Assembly (NCBI GenBank): GCA_944384155.1
Contig: CALWSG010000018.1
Coordinates: 1 to 64,000 of the forward strand
Length of the DNA stretch: 64,000 nt
Direction of reading: 5' to 3'
DNA from: an uncultured Lachnospiraceae bacterium
GTDB taxonomy: Bacteria; Bacillota; Clostridia; Lachnospirales; Lachnospiraceae
Shown here in pieces: positions 36,579 through 44,924 of this stretch; position 1 is the stretch's first letter; each line of letters starts with the position of its first letter. The translations under genes were made by a program, and so were the position numbers. The notes under the pieces were generated by a model, which made no database searches, was not told the origin of the DNA, and worked only from the letters and a program-made list of their open reading frames with translations.

Positions 36579-37328
36579 CTACATAAAATACTTACACTTT
36601 TCTAAATAAAACTTCTGTTCTTTTTCAAAAAGCTTAATTATTTTATTACATATCTTTTCTTCTCTATACTCCTTCAAAGATTCAAGATACTCATTTCTAT
36701 TAATATCTTCAATCACAACCGGAATAATCTTATTTCTCAAACATTCTCTAAACAGAATCAATCTACCGGTTCTGCCATTTCCATCTTGAAATGGATGTAT
36801 ACTTTCATATCTTGCATGAAATTCTGCTAGTGCGAAAATATTTATCTCACCTTGTTTTGAATACCATTCCAATAATGCAGTCATTTCTGATTCTACGTCT
36901 TCTGGTTTTACGGTCTGATATATACCAATCATATTAGGACGTTGTTTATAATCTCCAATAGCATATCCATTAGCCCTATCTTCGAATACACCTGACTTCA
37001 GTTCATAATGGAATTTCTTAATTAAATCCTGTGTCAACGACTCCGATAAAGTATCAAGCATTTTATTAAACATAAGAAAATGTCCATTCATTTCTTCAAC
37101 ATCTTTGGCTCTATAATAATCATCTGATTTAGGCAAAACACCGCTATCAAACAGAGATGCCGTCTGTTCTTCCGTAAGTGTACTTCCCTCGATTTTATTT
37201 GAGTTATAGGCAAGTAAACGCTGTGTGTACGCATATATACCAGACCTATCAAACTTTTTTCTTTCTATTTCAAATCTTTCTATAAGAAAACCCAAAAGCT
37301 CTCTGTCAGTGTCAGTAATATTATTCAT
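36579..37328 (-). CDS. Fic-domain AMPylator-type protein with N-terminal inhibitory motif
   Basis: 249-residue Fic protein. Active-site HPFQDGNGRTGR (near residue 190) matches HPFx[D/E]GNGRxxR fully, so nucleotidyl transfer from ATP is expected. The inhibitory helix motif (S/T)xxxE(G/N) is present in cis as SNKIEG near residue 50, placing it with self-inhibited class II Fic proteins, so no separate antitoxin is required. ATG at 37328 with GGAGG 8 nt upstream. Target unknown. It is the only intact gene of the IS-bounded cassette. Confidence 0.92.
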   Translation of the reverse strand: MNNITDTDRELLGFLIERFEIERKKFDRSGIYAYTQRLLAYNSNKIEGSTLTEEQTASLFDSGVLPKSDDYYRAKDVEEMNGHFLMFNKMLDTLSESLTQDLIKKFHYELKSGVFEDRANGYAIGDYKQRPNMIGIYQTVKPEDVESEMTALLEWYSKQGEINIFALAEFHARYESIHPFQDGNGRTGRLILFRECLRNKIIPVVIEDINRNEYLESLKEYREEKICNKIIKLFEKEQKFYLEKCKYFM

Positions 37329-37352
37329 ATGTTCCACCTCCAATACACTTAT

Positions 37353-37382
37353 ATTATCACAAATTAGTTAAAAATGAAACAA
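37353..37382 (-). promoter_or_regulatory. Possible fic promoter
   Basis: Minus-strand TTGTTT (complement of 37377-37382), 18 nt, GATAAT (complement of 37353-37358), about 25 nt before the fic start. Moderate match only. Confidence 0.45.
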
Positions 37383-37509
37383 ATTATTATCTTCTTTTTG
37401 AATCTGTAAAACTAGATCTCAATTGCTATGATTAATCCTTATCTTCCAATCTGGCTGTATGAAACCAGCCATTTATTGTTTAAAATGTTCACAGTACCAA
37501 CCTTTATTT

Positions 37510-37611
37510 CTAAACTTTATCAATAATTCGGAGTAAATGGTCCTGAGGAACCATATCATCCATACAAAACACTTGAAGCTGTCCTCGTTTCTTATCTGCA
37601 TTTTGAGTCAT
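37510..37611 (-). pseudogene. IS1182-family transposase, N-terminal fragment
   Basis: Reading the minus strand from ATG 37611 gives 33 codons to a TAG at 37510: MTQNADKKRGQLQVFCMDDM then VPQDHLLRIIDKV. The last part matches the conserved start of IS1182-family transposases (a V-P-x-D-H-L-L-R-x-I-D-x pattern). The following ~180 nt (37329-37509) hold no recognisable continuation. It lies 100 nt inside the right inverted repeat, as expected for the intact IS. Confidence 0.72.
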
Positions 37612-37655
37612 TATAAGCATGTACCACCTTTTACTTTGATACATTTATTATACCA

Positions 37656-37701
37656 AAAAAGAGTCTAAAAGTCTTTTAAATACTGACTTTTAACTCTTTT
37701 T
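37656..37701. other. Subterminal hairpin of the IS right end
   Basis: AAAAAGAGT-C-TAAAAGTC (37656-37673) pairs with GACTTTTA-ACTCTTTTT (37685-37701). With flanking A and T runs it looks like a terminator that would shield the transposase from outside transcription, a common IS feature. Confidence 0.55.
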
Positions 37702-37710
37702 ACCAGAAAA

Positions 37711-37750
37711 TTGTCTACAGTCTGAAAGCGTCATATGACGCTTTTTTTAT
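37711..37750. repeat. Right flank of the cassette: IS end plus terminator copy
   Basis: TTGTCTACAGTCTG (37711-37724) is the inverted repeat, then the second target copy AAAGCGTCATATGACGCTTT (37725-37744) with the original T-run. It overlaps the stop codon of the dacA-like gene. Confidence 0.88.
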
Positions 37751-38952
37751 AAATCTCTTTCCGTATATATTTTTCTGTAATGTCTTCTTGAACGCTTTCG
37801 TCTTCTTTTGCTTCTCTGAACACTGATATAAAAATAATACAGTACAAAAATAGTAAGAATAAGCAATACTATTTTTTGAGGCAGAGAAAATGTGGTGACG
37901 TTTTTTTCCACTTCATCCCCATCATTTGATATCTCCGCACTTTTTTCACCATTAACTACATTTACTGCCTGTGCCAGACTCTCAGCCTCCTGCTTTTTTA
38001 ACTCCTGATAACTTTCATCAAGCCTTCCGTAATATGTCTGATCTGTGTTTTCCTCTATATAGTCACACATTCTTATGGTATCATCATATGCACCTGCAGA
38101 GTTATATGCCTTCATAACAACTATCATAATGGTTCGTCCGTTTATGTTATGATATGTTACCAGAGTTCCTCCCGCTTCATTTGTAAAGCCTGTCTTCCCT
38201 CCGAGGCAATCCTCATCATAATACTTATTGCCAACCTCTATAAGTCTGTTGCTGTTATGCCAGTATCTTGTCTCATCGCATTTTTCCGTAGGCTCTACCA
38301 CATATCTTGTTTCAGATATTAATGTTCTATACATATCGTAATTATCATATGCATATTTTCCTATAACAGCCATATCATAGGGACACGTATAATGATTCTC
38401 ATCATGAAGACCATGTGCATTGGAAAAATTTGTATACATGCAGCCGATTTCCTTTGCCTTTTCAGTCATTTTTACTGCAAATTCACTCATGGAGCCTGAT
38501 ATCGCCTCACCCAGACCATTAGCAATATCATTTCCTGATATAAGCATAAGACCGTAAAGGCACTGCTCCACGGTAATCTGTTCACCTTCACGGAGATACC
38601 CCGAGCTGCTTCCCGGCTCTATTGTATAAACGGCATCATGTGAAAAAGTAACTATATCGCTTAAATTTAAATTTTCAATGGCAAGTATGGCGGTCATTAT
38701 CTTCGTAATACTGGCAGGATACAGCTTCTTATATATATCTTTTTCATACATTGTATACCCTGTCTTAATATCAACTACAATAGCTCCCTCTGACGCAAGC
38801 TCAGGCATACCCTGAAGCAAAAATGATGCTTCATCATCAGAGCTTAACCTTATGTCGGAATCTGATGCCATTGCCGTAACAGGCTGCATTACAGTTAAAA
38901 CCGCTGCCACAAAAAACATTATTACTTTTCTTTTTCCACTTAAATGATTCAT
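37747..38952 (-). CDS. D-alanyl-D-alanine carboxypeptidase (DacA/DacF type)
   Basis: Penicillin-binding protein that trims pentapeptides of peptidoglycan. Signal peptide (VIMFFVAAVLTVMQPVTAMA), then S-I-T-K in LYPASITKIM (near residue 83), SGN in MLISGNDIANG, and KTG in LGGKTGFTNEAGG. The C-terminus has a membrane helix (IVLLILTIFVLYYFYISV) and a very basic Arg/Lys tail in the cytoplasm, in place of the amphipathic helix of PBP5. 401 residues. Its terminator has been split from its T-run by the fic cassette. Confidence 0.92.
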   Translation of the reverse strand: MNHLSGKRKVIMFFVAAVLTVMQPVTAMASDSDIRLSSDDEASFLLQGMPELASEGAIVVDIKTGYTMYEKDIYKKLYPASITKIMTAILAIENLNLSDIVTFSHDAVYTIEPGSSSGYLREGEQITVEQCLYGLMLISGNDIANGLGEAISGSMSEFAVKMTEKAKEIGCMYTNFSNAHGLHDENHYTCPYDMAVIGKYAYDNYDMYRTLISETRYVVEPTEKCDETRYWHNSNRLIEVGNKYYDEDCLGGKTGFTNEAGGTLVTYHNINGRTIMIVVMKAYNSAGAYDDTIRMCDYIEENTDQTYYGRLDESYQELKKQEAESLAQAVNVVNGEKSAEISNDGDEVEKNVTTFSLPQKIVLLILTIFVLYYFYISVQRSKRRRKRSRRHYRKIYTERDL

Positions 38953-38961
38953 ATCTTATAA

Positions 38962-39600
38962 TTACCTTACCTTGTTTACTTCCTCCACAAACTCTTTTGC
39001 CTTTTCCATAACCGCCTCATAATCACCTGTCTTTGCTCCTCTTGTCAGGCTGCTTCCTGTGCCTACTGCAACTGCACCGCTTCTAATCCATTCACCTGCG
39101 TTATCTACGTCCACTCCCCCTGTAGGCATAAAATCTGCCTGTGGCAAAGGTCCTTTAAAAGCACTTATAACTGATGGTGAATATACATTTCCCGGAAAAA
39201 TCTTTAATATATCCGCCCCCAGCTCCAATGCCTCCACAGCCTCCTTTACCGTCATTATTCCCGGTATAACTGCTATTTTGTAGCGATTGCACATCCTGAT
39301 AACATTTTCACTTAACATTGGACTTACAACAAACTTCGCTCCTGCAAGTATAACCATTCTTGCTGTTTCTTCGTCAAGCACTGTCCCTGCGCCTATTACA
39401 ACATCACTGCCGGCATATTTTTTGCTCATATCTTTTATAATATCTACTGCTCCGGGAACAGTCATTGTAATCTCTATTATTTTTATTCCGCCTTTTCCTA
39501 TTGCCTCAATTATATCAAGGCACTGTTTTTTGTCTTCTGCCCTGACTACGGCTATCAGCTTTTCTTCCTTTATTCTGCTGATAACTGTCCATTTATCCAT
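38962..39600 (-). CDS. eda: KDPG/KHG aldolase
   Basis: 212-residue class I aldolase splitting 2-keto-3-deoxy-6-phosphogluconate (or 4-hydroxy-2-oxoglutarate) to pyruvate and an aldehyde. IEITMTVPGAVDII holds the catalytic Glu; VIGAGTVLD, AKFVVSPML, LKIFPGNVYSP (Schiff-base Lys) and FMPTGGVDVDN (phosphate site) are intact. The start codon follows the sensor gene stop directly (TAAATG). Supports uronate breakdown, consistent with the GH88/heparinase genes at 53-58 kb. Confidence 0.9.
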   Translation of the reverse strand: MDKWTVISRIKEEKLIAVVRAEDKKQCLDIIEAIGKGGIKIIEITMTVPGAVDIIKDMSKKYAGSDVVIGAGTVLDEETARMVILAGAKFVVSPMLSENVIRMCNRYKIAVIPGIMTVKEAVEALELGADILKIFPGNVYSPSVISAFKGPLPQADFMPTGGVDVDNAGEWIRSGAVAVGTGSSLTRGAKTGDYEAVMEKAKEFVEEVNKVR

Positions 39601-40887
39601 TTACAGCTCTTCCTTTCTGCATTCTATACAGCCTATAATTTTTGTAATTCTTCCCTTCTTTGCCCCTATAGGGAAAAGCTTTACCTTACACAATATAGAT
39701 TTTTCGTCCTTGTCCATGACTCTTATCTGAAACTCCTGCTTTTCCTTGTCTTTTACAAGCCTTTGAATGTTTTCCTCATATATCTCCATATCTTCAGACA
39801 ATATATGCTTTTTCACTTCCTCCTTTACATTTGCCCTCGGAAGTGTATATCCAAATATCTCTTCCCATCTTTCATTGCTGTACATGGTATCCTTTGCCAT
39901 ACTGTAATCAAATAAAATATTATCCGAATACTTGGAAGCTATATAATATCTCTCAAGATTCATTCTTCCTTTATTGTTAATACTAACAATATTGTAAATC
40001 AAATACACCACAAGAACAATAAATATAATACCTATCTCAATTCCCAGTATCACTGTATCTGTTTCCACATCATCAGCACTTGCCTCTACCGCGCTTGAAG
40101 ATATGATACATACCACATACCACTTATTAAAAGAAAGCTTTGAATATCCTATATACCTTGTTGTATCATCATTTTCATATGTTATAATTCCTGAATTTCT
40201 GGAACGCATACTGCTTATAAGCAAATCCTCATATTTCTTCTCCGGAAAAATATCATTTATTGTATTTGCCTCTGACAATCCCTTTGATTTTGATATAAGT
40301 GTACCGTCCTTCTTTATCACAAACACCTTTCCGTTCTGATTAAAGGATGAAAGCTCTATGGTCTCCGAAAAAACAGCAACGTCCATCTCGGCAACAAGCA
40401 CCGACTTTACATTGTCAGTATCTATCTCATATACAGGTACCGCAAATATTACAGACGCCACTCTGTCATTCTCTGTTTTTTCCACAAGCACCTCTTCTCC
40501 CGACATGGCTTTTTGGTAATATTTCTTTTCGGAATAATTCTCTCCCGTTACACTTCCTATGCCGTTTGAGGATACCTCCTCCAGCACCTTATAATTAAGG
40601 TTTTCCTGCTGTGCCTTTAGAACTTCTTTAATGGTTTCACTATTCTCCTCACTGCTGCTTAAGGTAGAAACAAAAAGTGCAAATGAATCTAAAATATTTA
40701 TCTGCTCCTCAAGCTTAAGATTAATACATTCCACAGCCTCGTCCATAATATCATCAACATGTGAATCTGTCTGAACAGACAGATTATATTTAATATTTGT
40801 AATATATGATGCAAAAGCACCAAGATTTACAGCTATAACCATCACAATCAAAATAATTGTAATATAATGTTCCCTCAGTCTTCTCAT
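39601..40887 (-). CDS. Cache-PAS membrane sensor without an output domain
   Basis: 428 residues: helix 1 (IILIVMVIAVNLGAFASYI), a double-Cache-like extracellular domain (about 35-270, with SSNGIGSVTGENYSEKKYY and VIFAVPVYEID), helix 2 (VILGIEIGIIFIVLVVYLIY), then a cytoplasmic PAS-3-like domain (DYSMAKDTMYSNERWEEIFG ... VMDKDEKSILCKVKLFPIG). It ends there: no kinase, GGDEF, EAL, HTH or MCP domain. The family normally continues into GGDEF or kinase modules, so this is a sensor that must signal to a partner, or a shortened relic. Fused by zero spacing to the eda gene. Confidence 0.78.
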   Translation of the reverse strand: MRRLREHYITIILIVMVIAVNLGAFASYITNIKYNLSVQTDSHVDDIMDEAVECINLKLEEQINILDSFALFVSTLSSSEENSETIKEVLKAQQENLNYKVLEEVSSNGIGSVTGENYSEKKYYQKAMSGEEVLVEKTENDRVASVIFAVPVYEIDTDNVKSVLVAEMDVAVFSETIELSSFNQNGKVFVIKKDGTLISKSKGLSEANTINDIFPEKKYEDLLISSMRSRNSGIITYENDDTTRYIGYSKLSFNKWYVVCIISSSAVEASADDVETDTVILGIEIGIIFIVLVVYLIYNIVSINNKGRMNLERYYIASKYSDNILFDYSMAKDTMYSNERWEEIFGYTLPRANVKEEVKKHILSEDMEIYEENIQRLVKDKEKQEFQIRVMDKDEKSILCKVKLFPIGAKKGRITKIIGCIECRKEEL

Positions 40888-40920
40888 AACCTTTTTCCTC
40901 TGCTTTACCTTACTTAATCT

Positions 40921-42000
40921 TTACCTTTCAATAACTCCTCCTCCGGCAACATAGTCTCCGTCATAGAGTACAAGTGCCTGTCCCGGTGTAACAGCCCTTA
41001 CAGGCTCTTTAAATACACATTCCACAGTATCATCATCAATGTATCTTACCGTACATAATGTTCCCCTATGGTTATATCTTATTTTTCCCATGTATTCCTT
41101 TCCCTCTTTAAACCTTTCCTCGCTCATATGGCTAAGCCTTGATGCCCTTAAGCTTTCCTTAAAAACCTCCTCCCCTCTGCCTATTACCACCTGATTTGTT
41201 TCAGGTCTTATCTCCAATACATACACAGGATATCCCATAGACAAATTCAGTCCTTTTCTCTGACCCACTGTATAATATATAATACCCCTGTGTCTTCCTA
41301 TTATATTGCCTTCAGTATCCACAAAATTGCCGGGCTTTATTTCTTCCCTGCAATTTTCCTTTATAAATCTTCCGTAATCATTATCCTGTATAAAGCATAT
41401 CTCCATACTGTCAGGCTTTGATGCCACATTAAGACCTATCCTTTGTGCAATATCCCTTATTTCCTCTTTTGTATATAAGCCAACAGGCATAATTGTTCTT
41501 CTTAACTGCTCCTGTGTCAGATTATAAAGAGCATATGTCTGGTCTTTTGCCTCTGTCACTGACTTTCTTATGGCATATCTGCCATTGTCAAGCTTGTCTA
41601 TCCTGCTGTAATGACCTGTTGCAATATAATCTGCCCCTATGTCAATGCTCCTTTTTAAAAGAGACTCCCATTTAACCATTCTGTTACACATTATACAAGG
41701 ATTAGGAGTTCTCCCCGCCATATATTCCTGTATAAAATTATTGATAACCTTTTCCTTAAATATATCCTTAAAATTCATAACATAGTATGGTATATTAAGC
41801 CTGTCTGCAACTCTTCTTGCATCCTCAACGGCCTTTAAGCCGCAGCAGCCGCCCTCCCTTTCCATATGGCACACATCCTCCTGCTGCCATATTTCCATAG
41901 TTACACCTATAACATCATATCCCTGCTCTTTTAAAAGATATGCTGCCACAGATGAATCCACTCCACCGGACATACCTACTACCACTTTTTTATTTTCCAT
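40921..42000 (-). CDS. mnmA: tRNA-specific 2-thiouridylase MnmA
   Basis: Puts sulfur on U34 of Lys, Glu and Gln tRNAs. ATP PP-loop GMSGGVDSSVAA, catalytic cysteines in NPCIMCNRMVKW and SMEICFIQDNDYGRF, then GQRKGL and the C-terminal barrel. 359 residues from ATG 42000 (AAAGG 10 nt upstream). Downstream of the cysteine desulfurase gene that can supply its sulfur. Confidence 0.96.
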   Translation of the reverse strand: MENKKVVVGMSGGVDSSVAAYLLKEQGYDVIGVTMEIWQQEDVCHMEREGGCCGLKAVEDARRVADRLNIPYYVMNFKDIFKEKVINNFIQEYMAGRTPNPCIMCNRMVKWESLLKRSIDIGADYIATGHYSRIDKLDNGRYAIRKSVTEAKDQTYALYNLTQEQLRRTIMPVGLYTKEEIRDIAQRIGLNVASKPDSMEICFIQDNDYGRFIKENCREEIKPGNFVDTEGNIIGRHRGIIYYTVGQRKGLNLSMGYPVYVLEIRPETNQVVIGRGEEVFKESLRASRLSHMSEERFKEGKEYMGKIRYNHRGTLCTVRYIDDDTVECVFKEPVRAVTPGQALVLYDGDYVAGGGVIER

Positions 42001-42136
42001 TCTATAATAGCCTTTCAACATAATTGTCTCAAAACAAATTTACTTATATATTCTATCAAAAACATATGGATAATTCAATATAAAATGTATATTTTTGTCA
42101 TTTTATTGTCATAAGTATTGAGCAAACATAATATAC

Positions 42137-42173
42137 TGCGGCAGAAGAATAAGTATTAAATCATTCTGCCGCA
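42137..42173 (-). terminator. Hairpin after nifS
   Basis: 10-bp GC-rich stem TGCGGCAGAA (42137-42146) / TTCTGCCGCA (42164-42173) with a 17-nt loop, 9 nt after the nifS stop. The T-run is poor, so termination may be weak and allow read-through to mnmA. Confidence 0.55.
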
Positions 42174-42181
42174 AGTAGAAA

Positions 42182-43321
42182 TTATGCTTTTTCCCTAAGC
42201 TTTGCCACCTCTCTCTTTATAATATCTACAGTACGATTTATTTCCTCTGCCGTATTTTTCTCCGACAATGTAATTCTTACTGATGAGCCTGCCTGCCTTT
42301 CATCTAAACCTATGGCAAGGAGTACATGGGACGGTGATGTATGACTCTGTGTACACGCTGAGCCTGTGGAAACACATATACCCTCTAAATCAAGCATAAC
42401 CATAAGCACTCCACCGTCAATACCTGATATACTTATATTTATGTTATTGGGAAGCCTGTATGATGGGTGTCCGTTTAAAGATACTCCCGGTATTTCTCTG
42501 ACTAACCTTCCTATCATATAATCTCTTAATCTTGTCTCATATCTTATATTTTTTCTCATGTTATCATATGACTTCTGTGCTGCGGCAGTCATTCCGGCAA
42601 TTCCTGCTGCATTTCCCGTTCCTGCCCTAAGTCCCATTTCCTGTGAGCCTCCGTCCATAAAAGGATTGAGCTTTAAGCCCTCCCTCACATACATAAATCC
42701 CACTCCCTTAGGACCTCCAAACTTATGGCTGCTTGCACTTAAAATGTCAACATTAAAGTGTCTCACATCTATGGGAATATGGCAAAATGACTGAACTGCA
42801 TCAGTATGAAAAATTATACCGTATTTTTTGGCAATACCCCCCACCCTTTCAAGAGGTTCTACAGTTCCTATTTCGTTATTGGCATGCATAACTGAAATCA
42901 GTATGGTATCATTGGTAATAGCATTTTCAAGCTCATTAAGCTTTACTCTGCCCCTGCTGTCAACATCAACATATGTTACCTGTACTCCATTTCTCTCCAT
43001 TGCCATACATGAGTGCAGAACGGCATGATGCTCTATCTTTGTGGTTATTATATGCTTTTTTTGTCTTTTGCATGCCTCACACACCTGTTTTATGGCAAAA
43101 TTGTCTGCCTCTGTTCCTCCTGAAGTAAAATAAATCTCATTTTCCTTGCAGTTAATCATTTTACTGATACTGCGTCTTCCCCTCTCAAGCACCTCTTTAC
43201 TGATAGTTCCAAATTCATATATGCTGGAAGGATTTCCGTAATATGTGTCAAAATATGGCAGCATAGCATCTATTGCCTCTTTTGACATCATTGTTGTCGC
43301 TGCATTATCAAGATATATCAT
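42182..43321 (-). CDS. nifS: Cysteine desulfurase (NifS/IscS family)
   Basis: PLP enzyme that releases sulfur from cysteine. MIYLDNAATT start, GGTEADNFAIK, HHAVLHS, VMHANNEIGTVEP, HTDAVQSFCHIP, PLP lysine in ASSHKFGGPKGVGF, and the sulfur-carrying Cys in STGSACTQSH. 379 residues from ATG 43321 (AAAGG 9 nt upstream). No scaffold gene (iscU/nifU) follows; next is mnmA, so sulfur for tRNA thiolation is a likely use. Confidence 0.93.
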   Translation of the reverse strand: MIYLDNAATTMMSKEAIDAMLPYFDTYYGNPSSIYEFGTISKEVLERGRRSISKMINCKENEIYFTSGGTEADNFAIKQVCEACKRQKKHIITTKIEHHAVLHSCMAMERNGVQVTYVDVDSRGRVKLNELENAITNDTILISVMHANNEIGTVEPLERVGGIAKKYGIIFHTDAVQSFCHIPIDVRHFNVDILSASSHKFGGPKGVGFMYVREGLKLNPFMDGGSQEMGLRAGTGNAAGIAGMTAAAQKSYDNMRKNIRYETRLRDYMIGRLVREIPGVSLNGHPSYRLPNNINISISGIDGGVLMVMLDLEGICVSTGSACTQSHTSPSHVLLAIGLDERQAGSSVRITLSEKNTAEEINRTVDIIKREVAKLREKA

Positions 43322-43396
43322 TCTGCCCATCCTTTCTAAGTTCTTTTTTATATTAATCATGAATATATATTTGTAAATGGCAAATAGGAGAAAACC

Positions 43397-44884
43397 TTGA
43401 AAAATCAAATAATTAAAGGTACATTTATCCTGTCCTTATCAGGAATACTTACCCGCATTATCGGCTTCTATTATAGAATATTCTTGTCAAAGACTATTGG
43501 TGCAAACGGAATGGGTTTATATCAGATGATTTTTCCTGTGTTTGGTCTATGCTACTCCTTTGCCGTTGTGGGCATACAGATGGCTGTATCAAGATACACG
43601 GCAGTATACTATAGCAGGCAGGACAAAGCAGGAATGTATACTGTCTTAAAAACAGGCTTGCTTGTTTCCTTTTTTCTCTCTTTAATTTCATCCTTTTTTG
43701 TTTTTGCCTTCAGTGACAAAATTGCATTACATATATTAGATGATTCAAGATGCTCAGAGCTTTTAAAAATACTGTCCCTTACAATACCTATAGGCTCCGT
43801 ACATTCATGTATAAGCGGATATTATCTGGGAAAAAAACGTGCCAATGTTTCTGCCGTGTCCCAGCTTTTAGAGCAGCTTATACGGGTTGGAAGCGTTTAC
43901 GTTATCGCAATGGTTATGGTATCCTCAAATATGAACATATCACCTGCCATAGCAGTATGGGGACTTGTTTTTGGCGAGATAGCGTCAGCACTTATATGTC
44001 TGTGCTTTGTTTTTAGTGAGAAATCTTTTTTTACCGTGAAGATGAAAAATACAGTTCACACTGTGAAAGATATATTTTCAATGGCATATCCTATATCCTT
44101 AAACAAAATTATAGTAAGCATTCTTGCTGCACTGGAGGCTGTCTTTATTCCCTTAAGCCTCAAAAAAGCAGGTTTTAGCAATAATGAAGCTATAAGCATA
44201 TATGGTATTCTTATGGGTATGGCAATGCCCTTTATCCTGTTCCCGTCAACCATAACCAACTCACTGTCAGCAATGATACTGCCTTCAGTTGCCGAATCCT
44301 GTGCAAAAGGTGACTATAAGGATATAGGGAAAACAACATCAAAGGTAATAAAATACTGCATATCTATAGGAATCTTTTGTTCCGGCTATTTTTATATGTA
44401 TGGGGAACCTCTTGGAATTATATTTTTCGATTCACCGGAGGCAGGAGCATATATATCTACTCTTGCATGGATATGCCCGTTTTTGTATCTTACAGCAACT
44501 CTTGGCAGCATCTTAAACGGCATGGGAAAAACAAAAACCACATTTATTCATGCACTGTGTGAGTCGGCTGTAAAGCTTTTGTTTATTATTTTTGCCATAC
44601 CTGTTATGGGGGTAAAGGGCTGCCTTATAGGTATTTTGGCAGGCCATATAGTTTGCTCCGGCCTTCATGCTTTTGTCTTATATAAGGAAAGCCGGTTTTA
44701 TTACAATACATTTACTTTTATCATACGCCCTATATTTGTAACTGCCATATCCCTTGGCATATCACTGCTTTTATCATATTCCCTTTCCTCGTTTCTTCCT
44801 TATGTTATAACCCTCATATTATCCTTTTGTGCCGGAGGATTTATATTTTTACTGTATATGCTGATTGACGAAAAGGGCATTTAA
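43397..44884 (+). CDS. Polysaccharide/lipid flippase, SpoVB/MurJ-like (MOP superfamily)
   Basis: 495-residue protein with about 14 membrane helices, no long soluble part. N-terminal GTFILSLSGILTRIIGFYYR and GMGLYQMIFPVFGLCYSF are typical for stage V sporulation protein B. The family moves lipid-linked cell-wall or cortex precursors. TTG start with GGAG 6 nt upstream, divergent from nifS. Whether it serves the spore cortex or another glycan cannot be read from sequence. Confidence 0.87.
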   Translation: MKNQIIKGTFILSLSGILTRIIGFYYRIFLSKTIGANGMGLYQMIFPVFGLCYSFAVVGIQMAVSRYTAVYYSRQDKAGMYTVLKTGLLVSFFLSLISSFFVFAFSDKIALHILDDSRCSELLKILSLTIPIGSVHSCISGYYLGKKRANVSAVSQLLEQLIRVGSVYVIAMVMVSSNMNISPAIAVWGLVFGEIASALICLCFVFSEKSFFTVKMKNTVHTVKDIFSMAYPISLNKIIVSILAALEAVFIPLSLKKAGFSNNEAISIYGILMGMAMPFILFPSTITNSLSAMILPSVAESCAKGDYKDIGKTTSKVIKYCISIGIFCSGYFYMYGEPLGIIFFDSPEAGAYISTLAWICPFLYLTATLGSILNGMGKTKTTFIHALCESAVKLLFIIFAIPVMGVKGCLIGILAGHIVCSGLHAFVLYKESRFYYNTFTFIIRPIFVTAISLGISLLLSYSLSSFLPYVITLILSFCAGGFIFLLYMLIDEKGI

Positions 44885-44905
44885 GAAAAAACTTAAATGC
44901 CCTTT
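44872..44905. terminator. Bidirectional terminator between spoVB-like and GH43 genes
   Basis: 14-bp stem AAAGGGCATTTAAG (44872-44885) / CTTAAATGCCCTTT (44892-44905), loop of six A. It overlaps the end of the flippase gene and separates convergent genes. Confidence 0.85.
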
Positions 44906-44924
44906 GGATATAATTTTTATTTAC

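Larger units (their letters stand above)
36443..37724 (-). mobile_element. IS1182-like insertion with fic in place of the transposase
   Basis: 1282-bp element bounded by 14-bp inverted repeats (36443-36456 and 37711-37724) and by near-identical 20-bp copies of a palindromic target (36423-36442 and 37725-37744). The right end keeps 33 codons of an IS1182-family transposase start; the rest of the transposase is gone and a complete fic gene fills the interior in the same direction. The left end carries a 14-bp GC-rich hairpin (36457-36470 with 36475-36488). It resembles a mobile insertion cassette that would need a transposase in trans. Confidence 0.75.
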
